Numbered from the stretch's first letter, positions 45,406 to 55,117 are shown. The stretch: DNA of 64,000 nt from Halobacteriovorax marinus (GCA_002163155.1 MAAO01000006.1:1178001-1242000), one strand, 5' to 3'. Notes: generated by a model not told the origin, from the sequence alone. Program-made: numbers and translations.

Positions 45406-47286
45406 ATGAGTCTTAAACTCAATACCTTGCTTTGTTTATTAACATTTGTATTTTCAACGTCTCTCTCTTTTTCTAGAGGAAACATTGCAAGAGTTGTTAA
45501 GATTAGAGGGAAGGTTACTCTCTTAAAACCTGGTGGCCTAAGTGCCATAAAAGTTCAATTAAATGACAAACTAACTGAGGATGCTTCTCTTGTAACTTAT
45601 AGAAGAAGTTTTATCCGTATAATGTTTGACGATGGCTCGACAGTTTCTTTAGGTCCTAAGAGTAAAATTATTGTGACTAAAATGAATAAGAATGGAAAAG
45701 GAATCCTCACCCTCTTAAAAGGTCAATTGCGCTCAAAAATTATAGGCACCGATAAGAAAAGAAAGGGTCATAAGTTTCTTGTTAAAACAAGAACTGCCGC
45801 CCTTGGAGTTAGGGGAACTGAATTTCAAACAATTTTTAATCCCGAAAATAATATTACAAACCTATTAACTTACAAAGGTGAAGTCGCGATGGCAAAAATC
45901 GAGACGACTCCTGTTACTTCTGCCTCATACGACAAGAGTGCTCTTAAACTGGGCTCACATGAATTAAGTAAAACAAAGAAGATTCAAATAAAAGCAAAAT
46001 TAAATGAAAGCATGGAAGCGGCTTTAAAGTCAAAAGAGACTGTGGTTGTGAAGAGTGGACAGTTCTCTGGGGCGCTCGATAGTGTTGAAAAAGCAACTTT
46101 GCCAGTTAATATTTCTCCAGTTCAATTAAACTCTCTTTACGCAAATACTGAACTGGTTCAAAAATCTAAAACTAAGGTGACTCTAAGTGATCTTAAGGAT
46201 GTTAAGGAAAAGGGCTCTGACTTAAAAACTATTAAACAAGAGGCTCCACCGGAAGGGGTTAATGATAATGTCACAGGTGATTTTGCACAAAAATCAGGTG
46301 GATTTATCGATATTGGTACAGGTCTCTATATACCACCAGAGCAATCATCAGTTTTTTCACAAGATAAAAATATCTACCTTGCAGAAAATGTTGGAAATTT
46401 TGATGTGCAAACGGGGCAGTATATTGCACCTGAAGGGTTAACTCTAAGTGCTAAACAAGGATTCATTATTGCTAAGACTAGTCGTATGAGTAATGAAGAA
46501 GTGAAAGATAAGAAAGAAAAAGCTAAGACTTTAAACAATGTAATAGATAAGAATATCGTTTTAAAAAAGAAGAAGAAGAGAAAGAAGTCTGTTCATTATT
46601 ATAATCAATTAGAACTTATCTCTAAGGATGCTCTTTCTATAGAACTTCACAGTTTTAATTATGAAATAAAACATAAAGATAGTACGACAACTGGACCTGG
46701 AATAATGGATTCCGACGGTAAAGGGTTTAAACTCAATTGGGATCACTCTTCTGGAGGGAAATGGCAACCCACGACTTATCTTAGCTATGATGAAATTCGT
46801 TTTGATGGGCAAGAACTTGCTCAATTTAGTCAATCTAGTAAATCACTCTTTGGAATGGGAGTGGGAGTGAGAAAACATTTCAGCCAAAGATTAAATTTCT
46901 TAGCTCTCTTGTCACTTGATCAGATATTCATTCCGGGGTCCTCGACAGATACTTCGGGCTTTATGTCTTTTGATTTAAGAAGAGTGACAATTGCTAGTTT
47001 GGAGCTTGGTGCTCAATGGTTCTATGCTAAATCAAGAAGATATGATTTAGATTTAGAGGGAGGAGTCCTCTTTAATAACTCAAAAACAGCAAAAGATTTA
47101 AAAGTTAAACCATCACTTGGACTTAAGTTAGGAACTGGATTTCGCTATTGGTTTAAGAAAGATCTTTGGCTAAAACTAGCTTTTGATGTAAAAGCTAATA
47201 CCTACAAAGTTAAATCGACAAATTATTCAGCAACTGAGGATATAACAAGGTCTTCTATTGGTCTTGAGTTTGGGATTGTTCTTTAA
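45406..47286 (+). CDS. FecR-domain exported protein with a C-terminal barrel-like region
   Basis: I read the start at ATG 45406; it gives a clean signal peptide (MSLKLNTLLCLLTFVFSTSLSFS). The FecR domain spans about residues 25-160 (KIRGKVTLLKPG, LVTYRRSFIRIMFDDGSTVSLGP, LLKGQLRSK, VRTRTAALGVRGTEF in modified form). A helical middle and the tetra-basic KKKKKRKK follow near 385-395. The last 220 residues alternate polar and apolar positions, as in an outer-membrane barrel, but end in Leu rather than Phe. There is no adjacent sigma factor of the FecI type, so it is not a classical surface-signalling regulator. Confidence 0.83.
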   Translation: MSLKLNTLLCLLTFVFSTSLSFSRGNIARVVKIRGKVTLLKPGGLSAIKVQLNDKLTEDASLVTYRRSFIRIMFDDGSTVSLGPKSKIIVTKMNKNGKGILTLLKGQLRSKIIGTDKKRKGHKFLVKTRTAALGVRGTEFQTIFNPENNITNLLTYKGEVAMAKIETTPVTSASYDKSALKLGSHELSKTKKIQIKAKLNESMEAALKSKETVVVKSGQFSGALDSVEKATLPVNISPVQLNSLYANTELVQKSKTKVTLSDLKDVKEKGSDLKTIKQEAPPEGVNDNVTGDFAQKSGGFIDIGTGLYIPPEQSSVFSQDKNIYLAENVGNFDVQTGQYIAPEGLTLSAKQGFIIAKTSRMSNEEVKDKKEKAKTLNNVIDKNIVLKKKKKRKKSVHYYNQLELISKDALSIELHSFNYEIKHKDSTTTGPGIMDSDGKGFKLNWDHSSGGKWQPTTYLSYDEIRFDGQELAQFSQSSKSLFGMGVGVRKHFSQRLNFLALLSLDQIFIPGSSTDTSGFMSFDLRRVTIASLELGAQWFYAKSRRYDLDLEGGVLFNNSKTAKDLKVKPSLGLKLGTGFRYWFKKDLWLKLAFDVKANTYKVKSTNYSATEDITRSSIGLEFGIVL

Positions 47287-48701
47287 AGAGTTTCAGTGGG
47301 GTCAATTTTAATGAGCTCACTATCAAGTTCTTCTATATCTCTTTGATCAATTGTAGGTAACTCATCAATCGAATTTATGACTGGTGTTTTCTTCATGTCC
47401 TCTATACTTTCTGAAATAGCACTGTGAACTTCTTCGTCACGCTCTATTGTTTGCCCAATATTTTCCCATGTAATAGACTGCATGAGGATCCAGCAACCGA
47501 TTCCATCCATTGCCTTACATATTTTATTGGCATATTTCACGTATTGAAAGGTGTCATGATTTCGTAGTCCAACATAAGTCATCATTTGATCGAGCTCAAA
47601 GGGGAGTTGTTCTTTAAACATAATATCGAGAACGTTTAATTGTCTCTGCGTTTCTTTATAGCGATCTTGTCTCATTTTAAAGAGTGTGTTTAAAGTTAGT
47701 TTCTTTCTCTCTGGGAGATCCTTTTTAATAAGTCTTTCTAGCAATTTAAGACCTTGGTCCCATTGCTTGAGTATCCAAACTAGGGGAAGGGAGCGCTCTA
47801 GCGCATTGATAGAATTCTTCTTTCTTTTAAGTGCTAGTTGGTAGTGACCAAAGGCCAATTCATACTTCTTCTGTTGTAGGTGAAAGTTTCCTTTCATATT
47901 TTCTGAATTGGGTGTTTCTATATCTTCAATGAAAGACATTGCTTTCTTCTTGTTACCGGTGCGAAAATATATAAGTCCTATGAGCTCACGAATTCTCTTA
48001 GATCTATAGTAGGACTCTGGAAGTGACTTTATGAGTTTTAAGACTAGGTATTCTTTATTCAAGTAAATACCACTCTTAAGCCAAATTCGTACAAATTCCT
48101 TACTTTGCAGAACGTAGTGTGAGTCTGCTAAGGTCGCACCTTTTAGTGTTTCTTCGCGGTCAAATTTAAGTTTAAAAATAGTCGTCAACCAATAGTGTTC
48201 ATTCATAGAGTATTTAAAGGTTAATTTTAAACAACCATCAAATTCATTGTAGAGATTGGCATTATTATTTGTTGCTAACTCATTAATGACCTTTAGTAAG
48301 CAGATTTTTTCGTAGTATTTATTTTCATTAAAGGCCACTCCTTCAAGAAGCTTTAATGACTTTTCATAGTCCTCGTCAATAAATGCAACGAGTGCCTTAT
48401 ATCTTGCTTTTATAAATCTAATACTTCTATTAGTGGCCTCAACTTTGTTGAGATAAAAGTCTGCAGCTTCAGTGTCACCGGCAATAATTAACTGCTTCGC
48501 TTTTACTAGCAGGTCGAGGTTCTCCATTCTCTTTTGAATATTTTTTCTTTCATTGAACTCTCTTATTTCTAGTTCACTAAGGAGTTCCCACTCAACATCG
48601 AGTTCTTTTAACTTGGAGATGTCGATTATCGGTGGTTTTGCATTTGTAGAAATGCACAATAATAAACAGAGTGAATAGGTCAGGTTAACTAATCTTTTCA
48701 T
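47283..48701 (-). CDS. Exported TPR-type helical repeat protein
   Basis: 472 residues with a signal peptide (NLTYSLCLLLCISTNA-KPP). Most of the protein consists of helix pairs with TPR-like spacing, for example ELIGLIYFRTGNKKKAMSFIED and GNFHLQQKKYELAFGHYQLALKR trimmed to single repeats. The C-terminus is acidic. It probably mediates protein contacts in the periplasm. It overlaps the convergent FecR-domain gene by 4 bases and is divergent from the gene at 48763. Confidence 0.8.
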   Translation of the reverse strand: MKRLVNLTYSLCLLLCISTNAKPPIIDISKLKELDVEWELLSELEIREFNERKNIQKRMENLDLLVKAKQLIIAGDTEAADFYLNKVEATNRSIRFIKARYKALVAFIDEDYEKSLKLLEGVAFNENKYYEKICLLKVINELATNNNANLYNEFDGCLKLTFKYSMNEHYWLTTIFKLKFDREETLKGATLADSHYVLQSKEFVRIWLKSGIYLNKEYLVLKLIKSLPESYYRSKRIRELIGLIYFRTGNKKKAMSFIEDIETPNSENMKGNFHLQQKKYELAFGHYQLALKRKKNSINALERSLPLVWILKQWDQGLKLLERLIKKDLPERKKLTLNTLFKMRQDRYKETQRQLNVLDIMFKEQLPFELDQMMTYVGLRNHDTFQYVKYANKICKAMDGIGCWILMQSITWENIGQTIERDEEVHSAISESIEDMKKTPVINSIDELPTIDQRDIEELDSELIKIDPTETL

Positions 48702-48762
48702 ATACTTAAATTTTCGGGTTAAACGACCGATATCTTAAGTAGAAATCTTAAATGGATGTATT

Positions 48763-50460
48763 ATGACCAGGGAATGGATCATTTTTCTTATTATGTTGAT
48801 TAGCGTGAGCTCCAATGCACTGGTGCCACTCGAGAGTATCCTGTTAGGAGATTTTTCTAAGAGATACTCCAAAGAGTCAGAAGATCCCTTTGATTACTTA
48901 TATAAGCGAAATGGCGAACTAGAAGGTAAGCAGGCCCATAAGCGGCAACTTACAATTTATCGTGGTTTCTATGAAGAGGGGAAGAACCTCCAAAATAGTT
49001 GTAAATCGAGTGACAAAGTTGGTTACGCTACACCTTGGCAAAAAGATCAAGTGAGAAGAAGTCTATTGGCCACTCTGCAATATATAGGTCTTGATATTTC
49101 GATTAGGGCCATTCCTCAATATGCTAAATACTTTGAGTTCTCAAGAGATGAGTACGTGAATATGGTAGATAATTTAGTTGGTAATTATTGTTCAAAGAAT
49201 TTGAGTATTATTAGTCTTAAACAACTGAGGAAGAACTTCCTTGTTCGATATGATGAAGAAAATACTTTTAAACTTCCAAGTATTGAAGGGAATACACTTT
49301 TCCCTGAAAAACTTTCCAGTATAGCCAATAAAGATGATGCAAAGGAGCGTGAGTTCTTAAAGACTATTCGTCTCTTTCAAAGTTTCTGTAGTTGGGGAGG
49401 AGATATTGAAAACCTTCGCTTGCTTGTTCCCTTTATTAAACATCCTGTTATTTACAAATTACTCATGAGACAAATTAGTGGGAGAAACTTAGACTGGAAA
49501 GAGAATTCAAGATCAGTCATCAGTGTACGGAAACAAAAAACCATAAAGGTTTTGTGTGATGGATTGATTTGTAGAAAAGTTAAATCTGGGAAATTTTATA
49601 AATACTTTCCTACTTCAGTAGGACACAAGTCTTTCGATGATGACCTAGGTAGACTTTATTGCCAAGAAATAAGAGACGTTGATTATAAAATTAAGGGTCA
49701 AGCTCCAAAAATTGCAAAAATTATTAAGTCGATGACTTTTGATGAAGAGAACTTGTTAGTTGCGCAATTCATTTCTTTGCAGACAGGAATTCCTGATCTC
49801 TTTATCAGATCAAATAATTATAAAAGTGCCATAAATTTTCTAAGATTCAATATAGATAAAACTTGGAACGATTGGTCAGATAGTCAAATAGATAGATTTC
49901 AAGGAGAAGTTTACTACGAAGAGCCGCTAACAATGGAACTCGTTGAGAGAAGTTTGTACTACAAGAATTATGTCGCTAAATTTCAAGTGATTTTTGATGT
50001 GAATTTAGGAGAACTAGATAGGGCCAATCAAAAGGTAGGAAAAATTTCCACTAAATTCACGATACCTTTTTCAAATAAATTTCTTAAATGGGCAAGAAGT
50101 GAGTGGATCGCATTAGATCCAAGAAACAAGAAAAGAAAAGATGAACTCTTTTCAAAAATGAAAATCAGAATCCAGCCTATAGTTGAAAACATTAGAAAGA
50201 AGTTTCCAGTAGCACCGTGGAATGGCAATTTACATGCGATTATTCGCAATGAGCTTCTCGACCAATTATCCCTCTATCAAGGTCCGTACTTCAAAGAAAA
50301 TACTACTGGTATGGTAAAGGTTCCCATTAAAATTAACTTTGCTCCCTATGCTCTCAAGTACTTACGGTATGAGTATAAAGTTAAACAAAATGAAGAGAAA
50401 TCTCGTAGACAAGATAAGTTATTCAAGCTTAAAGAGATAGAAGAAAATGATCAGTTGTGA
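48763..50460 (+). CDS. Exported protein, function unknown
   Basis: 565 residues with a signal peptide (WIIFLIMLISVSSNA-LVP). The mature protein is charged and mostly helical, with six or so cysteines (for example LQNSCKSSD, NYCSKN, FCSWGG, LCDGLICRK) that could form periplasmic disulfides. The C-terminus is highly basic and acidic in alternation (KQNEEKSRRQDK). No domain is recognised. It is divergent from the TPR-type gene, and 37 bases ahead of the sigma factor gene, so it may be part of the same transcript. Confidence 0.78.
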   Translation: MTREWIIFLIMLISVSSNALVPLESILLGDFSKRYSKESEDPFDYLYKRNGELEGKQAHKRQLTIYRGFYEEGKNLQNSCKSSDKVGYATPWQKDQVRRSLLATLQYIGLDISIRAIPQYAKYFEFSRDEYVNMVDNLVGNYCSKNLSIISLKQLRKNFLVRYDEENTFKLPSIEGNTLFPEKLSSIANKDDAKEREFLKTIRLFQSFCSWGGDIENLRLLVPFIKHPVIYKLLMRQISGRNLDWKENSRSVISVRKQKTIKVLCDGLICRKVKSGKFYKYFPTSVGHKSFDDDLGRLYCQEIRDVDYKIKGQAPKIAKIIKSMTFDEENLLVAQFISLQTGIPDLFIRSNNYKSAINFLRFNIDKTWNDWSDSQIDRFQGEVYYEEPLTMELVERSLYYKNYVAKFQVIFDVNLGELDRANQKVGKISTKFTIPFSNKFLKWARSEWIALDPRNKKRKDELFSKMKIRIQPIVENIRKKFPVAPWNGNLHAIIRNELLDQLSLYQGPYFKENTTGMVKVPIKINFAPYALKYLRYEYKVKQNEEKSRRQDKLFKLKEIEENDQL

Positions 50461-50497
50461 TACTATCCTTTTAATTTTACTTTGGGTTTTTTGAATT

Positions 50498-51550
50498 ATG
50501 GGTCAAGACAAGAAAATTCTAACAATAAAAGAAAAGGTGATCTCACCGGAAGTCTTGGAAGGGAACGATGATAATTCAACGTCGGCTGTTCCTGAACTAA
50601 AAGATGTTGAAGTCTTTCTAGATGTTCCTACAGAAAAGCCAAGTAAAGAAGATATTATAAAAGAGGTAAACCAGTTATTACCGGTTTTAACTCCTGGCAA
50701 AGATCTAGTCTCAAGAACACTAGACCCCCTCACAATATATTTAAAAGAAATTTCTAAATATGATCTTCTAACCATTGAAGAAGAGAAAGAGCTTACAAAG
50801 CGTCTTGTTGAAACTGGCGATATCGATGTGGCCAAGAAATTAGTGGCCGCAAATTTGAGACTTGTAGTGAAAATTGCTATGGAGTATCGCAGCTCTTTTC
50901 AAAATGTCATGGATCTTATTCAGGAAGGAAATGTTGGTCTCATGAAGGCCGTATCAAAATATGACCCAGATAAGGGTGCTAAACTCTCGTATTATTCTAG
51001 TTGGTGGATTCGCTCTTATATTTTAAAATATATCTTAGATAATTTCAGACTCGTAAAAATTGGGACAACTAACGATCAAAAGAAACTCTTCTTCAATTTA
51101 TTAAAAGAGAAAGATCGTTTGGCCAAGCTTGGAATTACTGCAGATCATAAAATAATATCTGAAAATCTGGGAGTCTCTGAAAAATCTGTAGCAATAATGG
51201 ATCAGAGATTATCTACTCATGGTTCTGAGGTTAGTCTCGATGCTCCACTAGGTTTTGATCAATCTTCGGGAGTTCTTGCGGATATTCTTCAAGATGAGAA
51301 CTCTGAGGACTTTCCTGAAAAAATTGCAGATGCCCAAGGGCTTGAAATACTCCAAGATAATCTCAAAGACTTCGTGGCCGGATTAAAGGAAAGAGATAGG
51401 GATATCTTTAAAAAACGGTTACTTAGTGAAGTTCCACCTTCCTTTCAATCTATCGCCGATGAATACGGTGTGTCACGAGAGAGAATCCGTCAAATTGAGG
51501 AGCGACTCCTAAAGAATTTAAAGGTTTACATGTCTGAGTTTATCAGATAA
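50498..51550 (+). CDS. rpoH: Sigma-70 family RNA polymerase sigma factor, RpoH-like
   Basis: 350 residues. After a 65-residue extension without known domain come regions 1.2 (DPLTIYLKEISKYDLL), 2 (NLRLVVKIAMEYR, DLIQEGNVGLMKAVSKYDPDKG, YSSWWIRSYILKYI), 3 and 4 (FQSIADEYGVSRERIRQIEERLL). The segment DQKKLFFNLLKEK matches the RpoH box (QRKLFFNLR) of sigma-32, which supports a heat-shock type factor. The N-terminal extension is longer than in E. coli. It precedes rpsO and pnp. Confidence 0.88.
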   Translation: MGQDKKILTIKEKVISPEVLEGNDDNSTSAVPELKDVEVFLDVPTEKPSKEDIIKEVNQLLPVLTPGKDLVSRTLDPLTIYLKEISKYDLLTIEEEKELTKRLVETGDIDVAKKLVAANLRLVVKIAMEYRSSFQNVMDLIQEGNVGLMKAVSKYDPDKGAKLSYYSSWWIRSYILKYILDNFRLVKIGTTNDQKKLFFNLLKEKDRLAKLGITADHKIISENLGVSEKSVAIMDQRLSTHGSEVSLDAPLGFDQSSGVLADILQDENSEDFPEKIADAQGLEILQDNLKDFVAGLKERDRDIFKKRLLSEVPPSFQSIADEYGVSRERIRQIEERLLKNLKVYMSEFIR

Positions 51551-51629
51551 ATTGCGCTTTTAGATTATATCCTCTCACTAGGTCTCAATACTAACATTGT
51601 TACTTGGTTTTTGGAGTTTAGGAGTTAAC

Positions 51630-51908
51630 ATGCTTACTATAGAACAAAAGAAAGAAATCGTTGCTGAATACGGAAAAGAATTTGGTAAAGGTGAAAAAGA
51701 TTCAGGAAATGCTGCTGTACAAGTTGCACTTCTTACTCACAACATCAACACGCTTAAGACTCACTTTGAAAAGCACATCCATGATTACCACTCAAACCGT
51801 GGTCTTCTTAAGATGATTGGGACAAGAAAGTCTCTTCTTAGATATGTTCTTAAAAAAGACTCATCTAAGTACGGTACGCTTATTAAAAAGCTTGGTCTTA
51901 GAAAGTAA
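51630..51908 (+). CDS. rpsO: Ribosomal protein S15
   Basis: Small-subunit protein that binds 16S rRNA early in assembly. From the ATG at 51630, preceded by AGGAG, it is 92 residues, close to the usual 89; an in-frame TTG at 51597 would add eleven unlikely residues. The family core GNAAVQVALLTHNI, HFEKHIHDYHSNRGLLKMI and RKSLLRYVLKKDSSKY is intact. It is followed by a terminator and then pnp, the order common to many bacteria. Confidence 0.97.
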   Translation: MLTIEQKKEIVAEYGKEFGKGEKDSGNAAVQVALLTHNINTLKTHFEKHIHDYHSNRGLLKMIGTRKSLLRYVLKKDSSKYGTLIKKLGLRK

Positions 51909-51920
51909 TAAGAAAATAAT

Positions 51921-51947
51921 AGGGGAGCTAAGGTTCCCCTTTTCTTT
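51921..51947 (+). terminator. Terminator after rpsO
   Basis: AGGGGA pairs with TCCCCT around an 8-base loop, followed by TTTCTTT. In enteric bacteria some transcription reads through here into pnp; the same may hold. Confidence 0.75.
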
Positions 51948-52096
51948 ATTTAAGCTTACAATATTAAAAAACCCTGGATGGTTGAAAGCGCAAGGAAGTT
52001 AAAGGATATTTGAAATATTGGCGCACCTGTATAAGAATCACTATTTGAAATATCTTTTAAACTCCCTCCTAGACATCATCCTTCACATTTATAGCT

Positions 52097-52114
52097 AATT
52101 AACTGGCGTTAATT
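52097..52114 (+). promoter_or_regulatory. Hairpin in the pnp leader, just before the ribosome binding site
   Basis: AATTAAC pairs with GTTAATT around TGGC, ending three bases before AAGGAG of pnp. An imperfect inverted repeat of the ATTTGAAATATC type lies about 50-100 bases upstream. In E. coli the pnp leader forms a hairpin cut by RNase III for autoregulation; whether this one works the same way is unknown. Confidence 0.5.
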
Positions 52115-52128
52115 GGTAAGGAGAAAAA

Positions 52129-54258
52129 ATGTTAAACGATAAAAAGGTTTATTCGTTAAACTACGGTGGCAAAGAAGTCACTATCGAAACTGGTCGTATG
52201 GCCAAGCAAGCTGACGGTTCAGTTATTGTTTCATGTAATGGAACACAAGTTCTTGTGACAGTTTGTTCTGCACACGAAATGAAAGACGGACAAGATTTCT
52301 TTCCTCTATTAGTAGAGTACACAGAGAAATTCTATGCCGCAGGTAAATTTGTTGGTGGTTTCTTAAAAAGAGAAGCAAGACCTTCAACTTCTGAAACTCT
52401 AAATGCACGTCTTATTGATAGACCACTTAGACCTCTATTTCCTACAGGATATATGTTTGAAACTGTAGTTTCTTGTACAGTTCTTTCATATGGAACTGAT
52501 GGTGATGCTGAAGTTCTAGCAGCACTTGGAGCTTCTGCCGCTCTTACTATTTCTGATATCCCATTTGATGGTCCAATTGGAACATGTAAAGTTGGTAGAA
52601 TTGGTGGAGAGTATATTCTTAACCCAAGCCAAGATCAGTGGGAAGAATCTGACCTTGAAATTACTGTTGCTGCTTCTTCAGACGCAATCCTTATGGTTGA
52701 AGGTGAAGCTGACATCGTTCCAGAAGATGAAGTTCTTGGAGCAATCTACTTTGGACATGACAACATCAAAGACTATGTAAAAGTTATGGAACAAATGAGA
52801 AGTGAAATTGGTAAGCCTAAGAGAGAATTTATCTCTGCTGCTGCTAACGAAACAATGATGAGCAAGATGCGTTCTGATTACGCTTCTGCTGCTAGAACAA
52901 ATATTTCTATTGTTGATAAGATGGAAAGACAATATGCTAACAAAGCTTTTGAAAAATCTGTTAAGGCCGACATGGCAGCAGATCCAGCAGCTTTTGGTTT
53001 AGTTGACGGTGCTAGCTTTGGAAGAGAAGCTTATAAAGGTGTTGATGAACTTCTTTATGAAATGATGAGAGCTGATATTCTTGACGAAGAAAAGAGAATT
53101 GGTGGACGTTCAATGACTAAAGTTAGAGCGATTGAAACTGAAGCAAATATTCTTACTAGTGTTCATGGTTCTTCACTCTTTACTAGAGGTGAAACTCAAG
53201 TTTTAGCCGCTGTTACAATCGGTGGTAAAACAGGTGAGAAAATGTCTGACTCTATTAGAGGAACGACTTTTGATAAATTCTACCTTCATTACAACTTTCC
53301 TCCTTATTCTGTAGGTGAGGCAAGAGGTGTTAGAGGTGTTGGTCGTCGTGAACTAGGTCACGGTAACCTTGCTGAAAGAGCTGTAAAAGCTGTTATGCCA
53401 AGTTACGATGACTTTGCTTATACAACTAGAATTGTTTGTGAAGTTATGGAATCAAATGGTTCTTCTTCAATGGGATCTGTTTGTTCTGCCTCAATGGCAT
53501 TAATGGACGCAGGAGTTCCTATTACAAATCCAGTTGCAGGGATTGCAATGGGTCTAATCACTGACGGTGATAGATACAAAATCCTTACTGATATTCTTGG
53601 AGATGAAGATCACCTCGGAGACATGGACTTTAAAGTTGCTGGTACTGCTGAAGGTATTACTGCAATTCAAATGGATATTAAGATCACTGGTCTTACACGT
53701 GAAATCGTTGAAAAATCAATTCAACAAGCAAAAGAAGGTAGACTTCATATTCTTGAAGAAATGGCGAAAACAATTTCTACACAACGTGCAGAATTCAAAG
53801 ATGGTGTTCCAAGAATTGAAACAACTCAAATTCCTGTTGATAAGATCGGTGCTTTAATTGGTCCTGGTGGGAAGAACATTAAGAAACTTCAAGAAGACTT
53901 CGACGTTACAATTGAAATCACTGAAGAAGGTCTTGTAAAAGTTCTTGGTGCAGATAAAGAAGTTCTCCTTAATTGTGTAAGCGCAGTTGATCTTCAAATT
54001 AATGGTCCAGCTGTTGGAACTGTTTATGAAGCGACAGTTGTTACAATTAAAGAATACGGTGCATTTGTTGATATCGTTCCAGGTCTATCTGGTCTAGTTC
54101 ATATTTCTGAACTTGCTGATGATAGAGTTAAGGATGTTAATGAGTACGTAAGTGAAGGTGATAAAATTTCCGTTAAAGTTATCGAAGTTGATAGAATGGG
54201 AAGACTTAAACTTTCAGTTAAGGCCGTTAAGTCACTTGTGAAAAAATCAGACAGATAG
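52129..54258 (+). CDS. pnp: Polyribonucleotide nucleotidyltransferase (PNPase)
   Basis: Phosphorolytic 3-prime exoribonuclease of mRNA decay, 709 residues, normal length. Two RNase PH-like domains (about 10-215 and 310-550) flank a helical linker. Characteristic stretches are RLIDRPLRPLFP and GTAEGITAIQMDIK. A KH domain follows (GALIGPGGKNIK) and then an S1 domain (EYGAFVDIVPGLSGLVHIS). The strong AAGGAG site lies just behind a leader hairpin. A strong terminator follows. Confidence 0.98.
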   Translation: MLNDKKVYSLNYGGKEVTIETGRMAKQADGSVIVSCNGTQVLVTVCSAHEMKDGQDFFPLLVEYTEKFYAAGKFVGGFLKREARPSTSETLNARLIDRPLRPLFPTGYMFETVVSCTVLSYGTDGDAEVLAALGASAALTISDIPFDGPIGTCKVGRIGGEYILNPSQDQWEESDLEITVAASSDAILMVEGEADIVPEDEVLGAIYFGHDNIKDYVKVMEQMRSEIGKPKREFISAAANETMMSKMRSDYASAARTNISIVDKMERQYANKAFEKSVKADMAADPAAFGLVDGASFGREAYKGVDELLYEMMRADILDEEKRIGGRSMTKVRAIETEANILTSVHGSSLFTRGETQVLAAVTIGGKTGEKMSDSIRGTTFDKFYLHYNFPPYSVGEARGVRGVGRRELGHGNLAERAVKAVMPSYDDFAYTTRIVCEVMESNGSSSMGSVCSASMALMDAGVPITNPVAGIAMGLITDGDRYKILTDILGDEDHLGDMDFKVAGTAEGITAIQMDIKITGLTREIVEKSIQQAKEGRLHILEEMAKTISTQRAEFKDGVPRIETTQIPVDKIGALIGPGGKNIKKLQEDFDVTIEITEEGLVKVLGADKEVLLNCVSAVDLQINGPAVGTVYEATVVTIKEYGAFVDIVPGLSGLVHISELADDRVKDVNEYVSEGDKISVKVIEVDRMGRLKLSVKAVKSLVKKSDR

Positions 54259-54280
54259 ATTTACTATTTTAAGTTGATAT

Positions 54281-54308
54281 AAAGGGGGACTCAATGTCCC
54301 CCTTTTTT
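54281..54308 (+). terminator. Terminator after pnp
   Basis: A perfect 10-base-pair stem (AAAGGGGGAC with GTCCCCCTTT), loop TCAAT, and a T-run. Confidence 0.92.
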
Positions 54309-54342
54309 GTGTATAAGAACAAATTTAGAGAGAAAGTCCCCC

Positions 54343-54807
54343 ATGACAAATAAAGTAAACGTCAAAGTAAAGAAATTGGCCCATTTCGATAATGAGCTTC
54401 CCTTACCTAATTATGAGACTGAGGGAGCCGCAGGGGCTGACTTGAGGGTTTCAATTGGTCCTGGTGAGTCCATGATCATCAAGGCCGGCGAACGCGTCTT
54501 GGTTCCAACGGGACTGAGTTACGAAATTCCAGTAGGTTATGAAATTCAGGTACGCCCGAGATCGGGATTAAGCCTTAAAACGAATTTGTTGATTGTAAAC
54601 AGTCCAGGGACGATTGACTCGGACTACCGAGGAGAGTTAAAAGTAATCATTGGAAACTTTGGAAACGATGATGCTGAAATATTTCACGGCGATCGTGTAG
54701 CACAAATGGTGCTAGCTCCTGTGACTCAAGCGGTGCTAATAGTAGCAGAAGATCTTTCAGAAACTGAAAGAGGAGCTGGTGGATTTGGATCTACCGGCGT
54801 TAAGTAG
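54343..54807 (+). CDS. dut: dUTP diphosphatase
   Basis: Trimeric dUTPase that makes dUMP for thymidylate synthesis and keeps uracil out of DNA. From the ATG at 54343 it has 154 residues; an upstream in-frame TTG lies inside the pnp terminator. The five family motifs are visible: AAGADLRV, RPRSGLSLK, NSPGTIDSDYRGEL, GDRVAQMVL and RGAGGFGSTG (the C-terminal phosphate-binding arm). It heads a small operon with the PHA-type protein and the ferredoxin gene. Confidence 0.96.
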   Translation: MTNKVNVKVKKLAHFDNELPLPNYETEGAAGADLRVSIGPGESMIIKAGERVLVPTGLSYEIPVGYEIQVRPRSGLSLKTNLLIVNSPGTIDSDYRGELKVIIGNFGNDDAEIFHGDRVAQMVLAPVTQAVLIVAEDLSETERGAGGFGSTGVK

Positions 54808-54824
54808 AATTTAGGAAATAAAGT

Positions 54825-55109
54825 ATGGATTTATCTGTAAATTATAATATAGCAAAAACTAGAGATGAGGCATTTGCTCTTGCAAAGAGCGAGATCACTC
54901 CTGAGTATGTTGCTAAGTTTAATGTAAAGGCCGACATCTCATACGATGAGGCAAAAGGAATTATGGAAGCTAAGGGAAAGGGGTTTACTCTTACTTTGGA
55001 TTTCGATGATAGTAAGTGTGAAGTCAGTTTAAAATTATCTTTTCTGCTAAGAGCTCTGAAAGGAAAAATTTTAGGTAAGATTGAAAACAAACTACAAAAG
55101 CACGTTTAG
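54825..55109 (+). CDS. PHA-granule-type small protein
   Basis: 94 residues that resemble the polyhydroxyalkanoic acid system protein family. The opening SVNYNIAKTRDEAFALAK and a closing LSFLLRALKGKILGKIE match the usual layout of a short amphipathic domain. Whether polyhydroxyalkanoate is made cannot be told from this window, as no synthase is present. It lies 17 bases after dut and 8 bases before the ferredoxin gene, so all three are probably one transcript. Confidence 0.7.
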   Translation: MDLSVNYNIAKTRDEAFALAKSEITPEYVAKFNVKADISYDEAKGIMEAKGKGFTLTLDFDDSKCEVSLKLSFLLRALKGKILGKIENKLQKHV

Positions 55110-55117
55110 AGGAAAGT

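Noticed and set aside
45406-51550. FecI-FecR surface signalling involving the nearby sigma factor
   Set aside because: The sigma factor has RpoH features, is more than 3 kb away on the far side of other genes and is not of the ECF type.
52223-53857. Several frames within pnp on both strands
   Set aside because: They lie wholly inside a well-supported gene in other phases.
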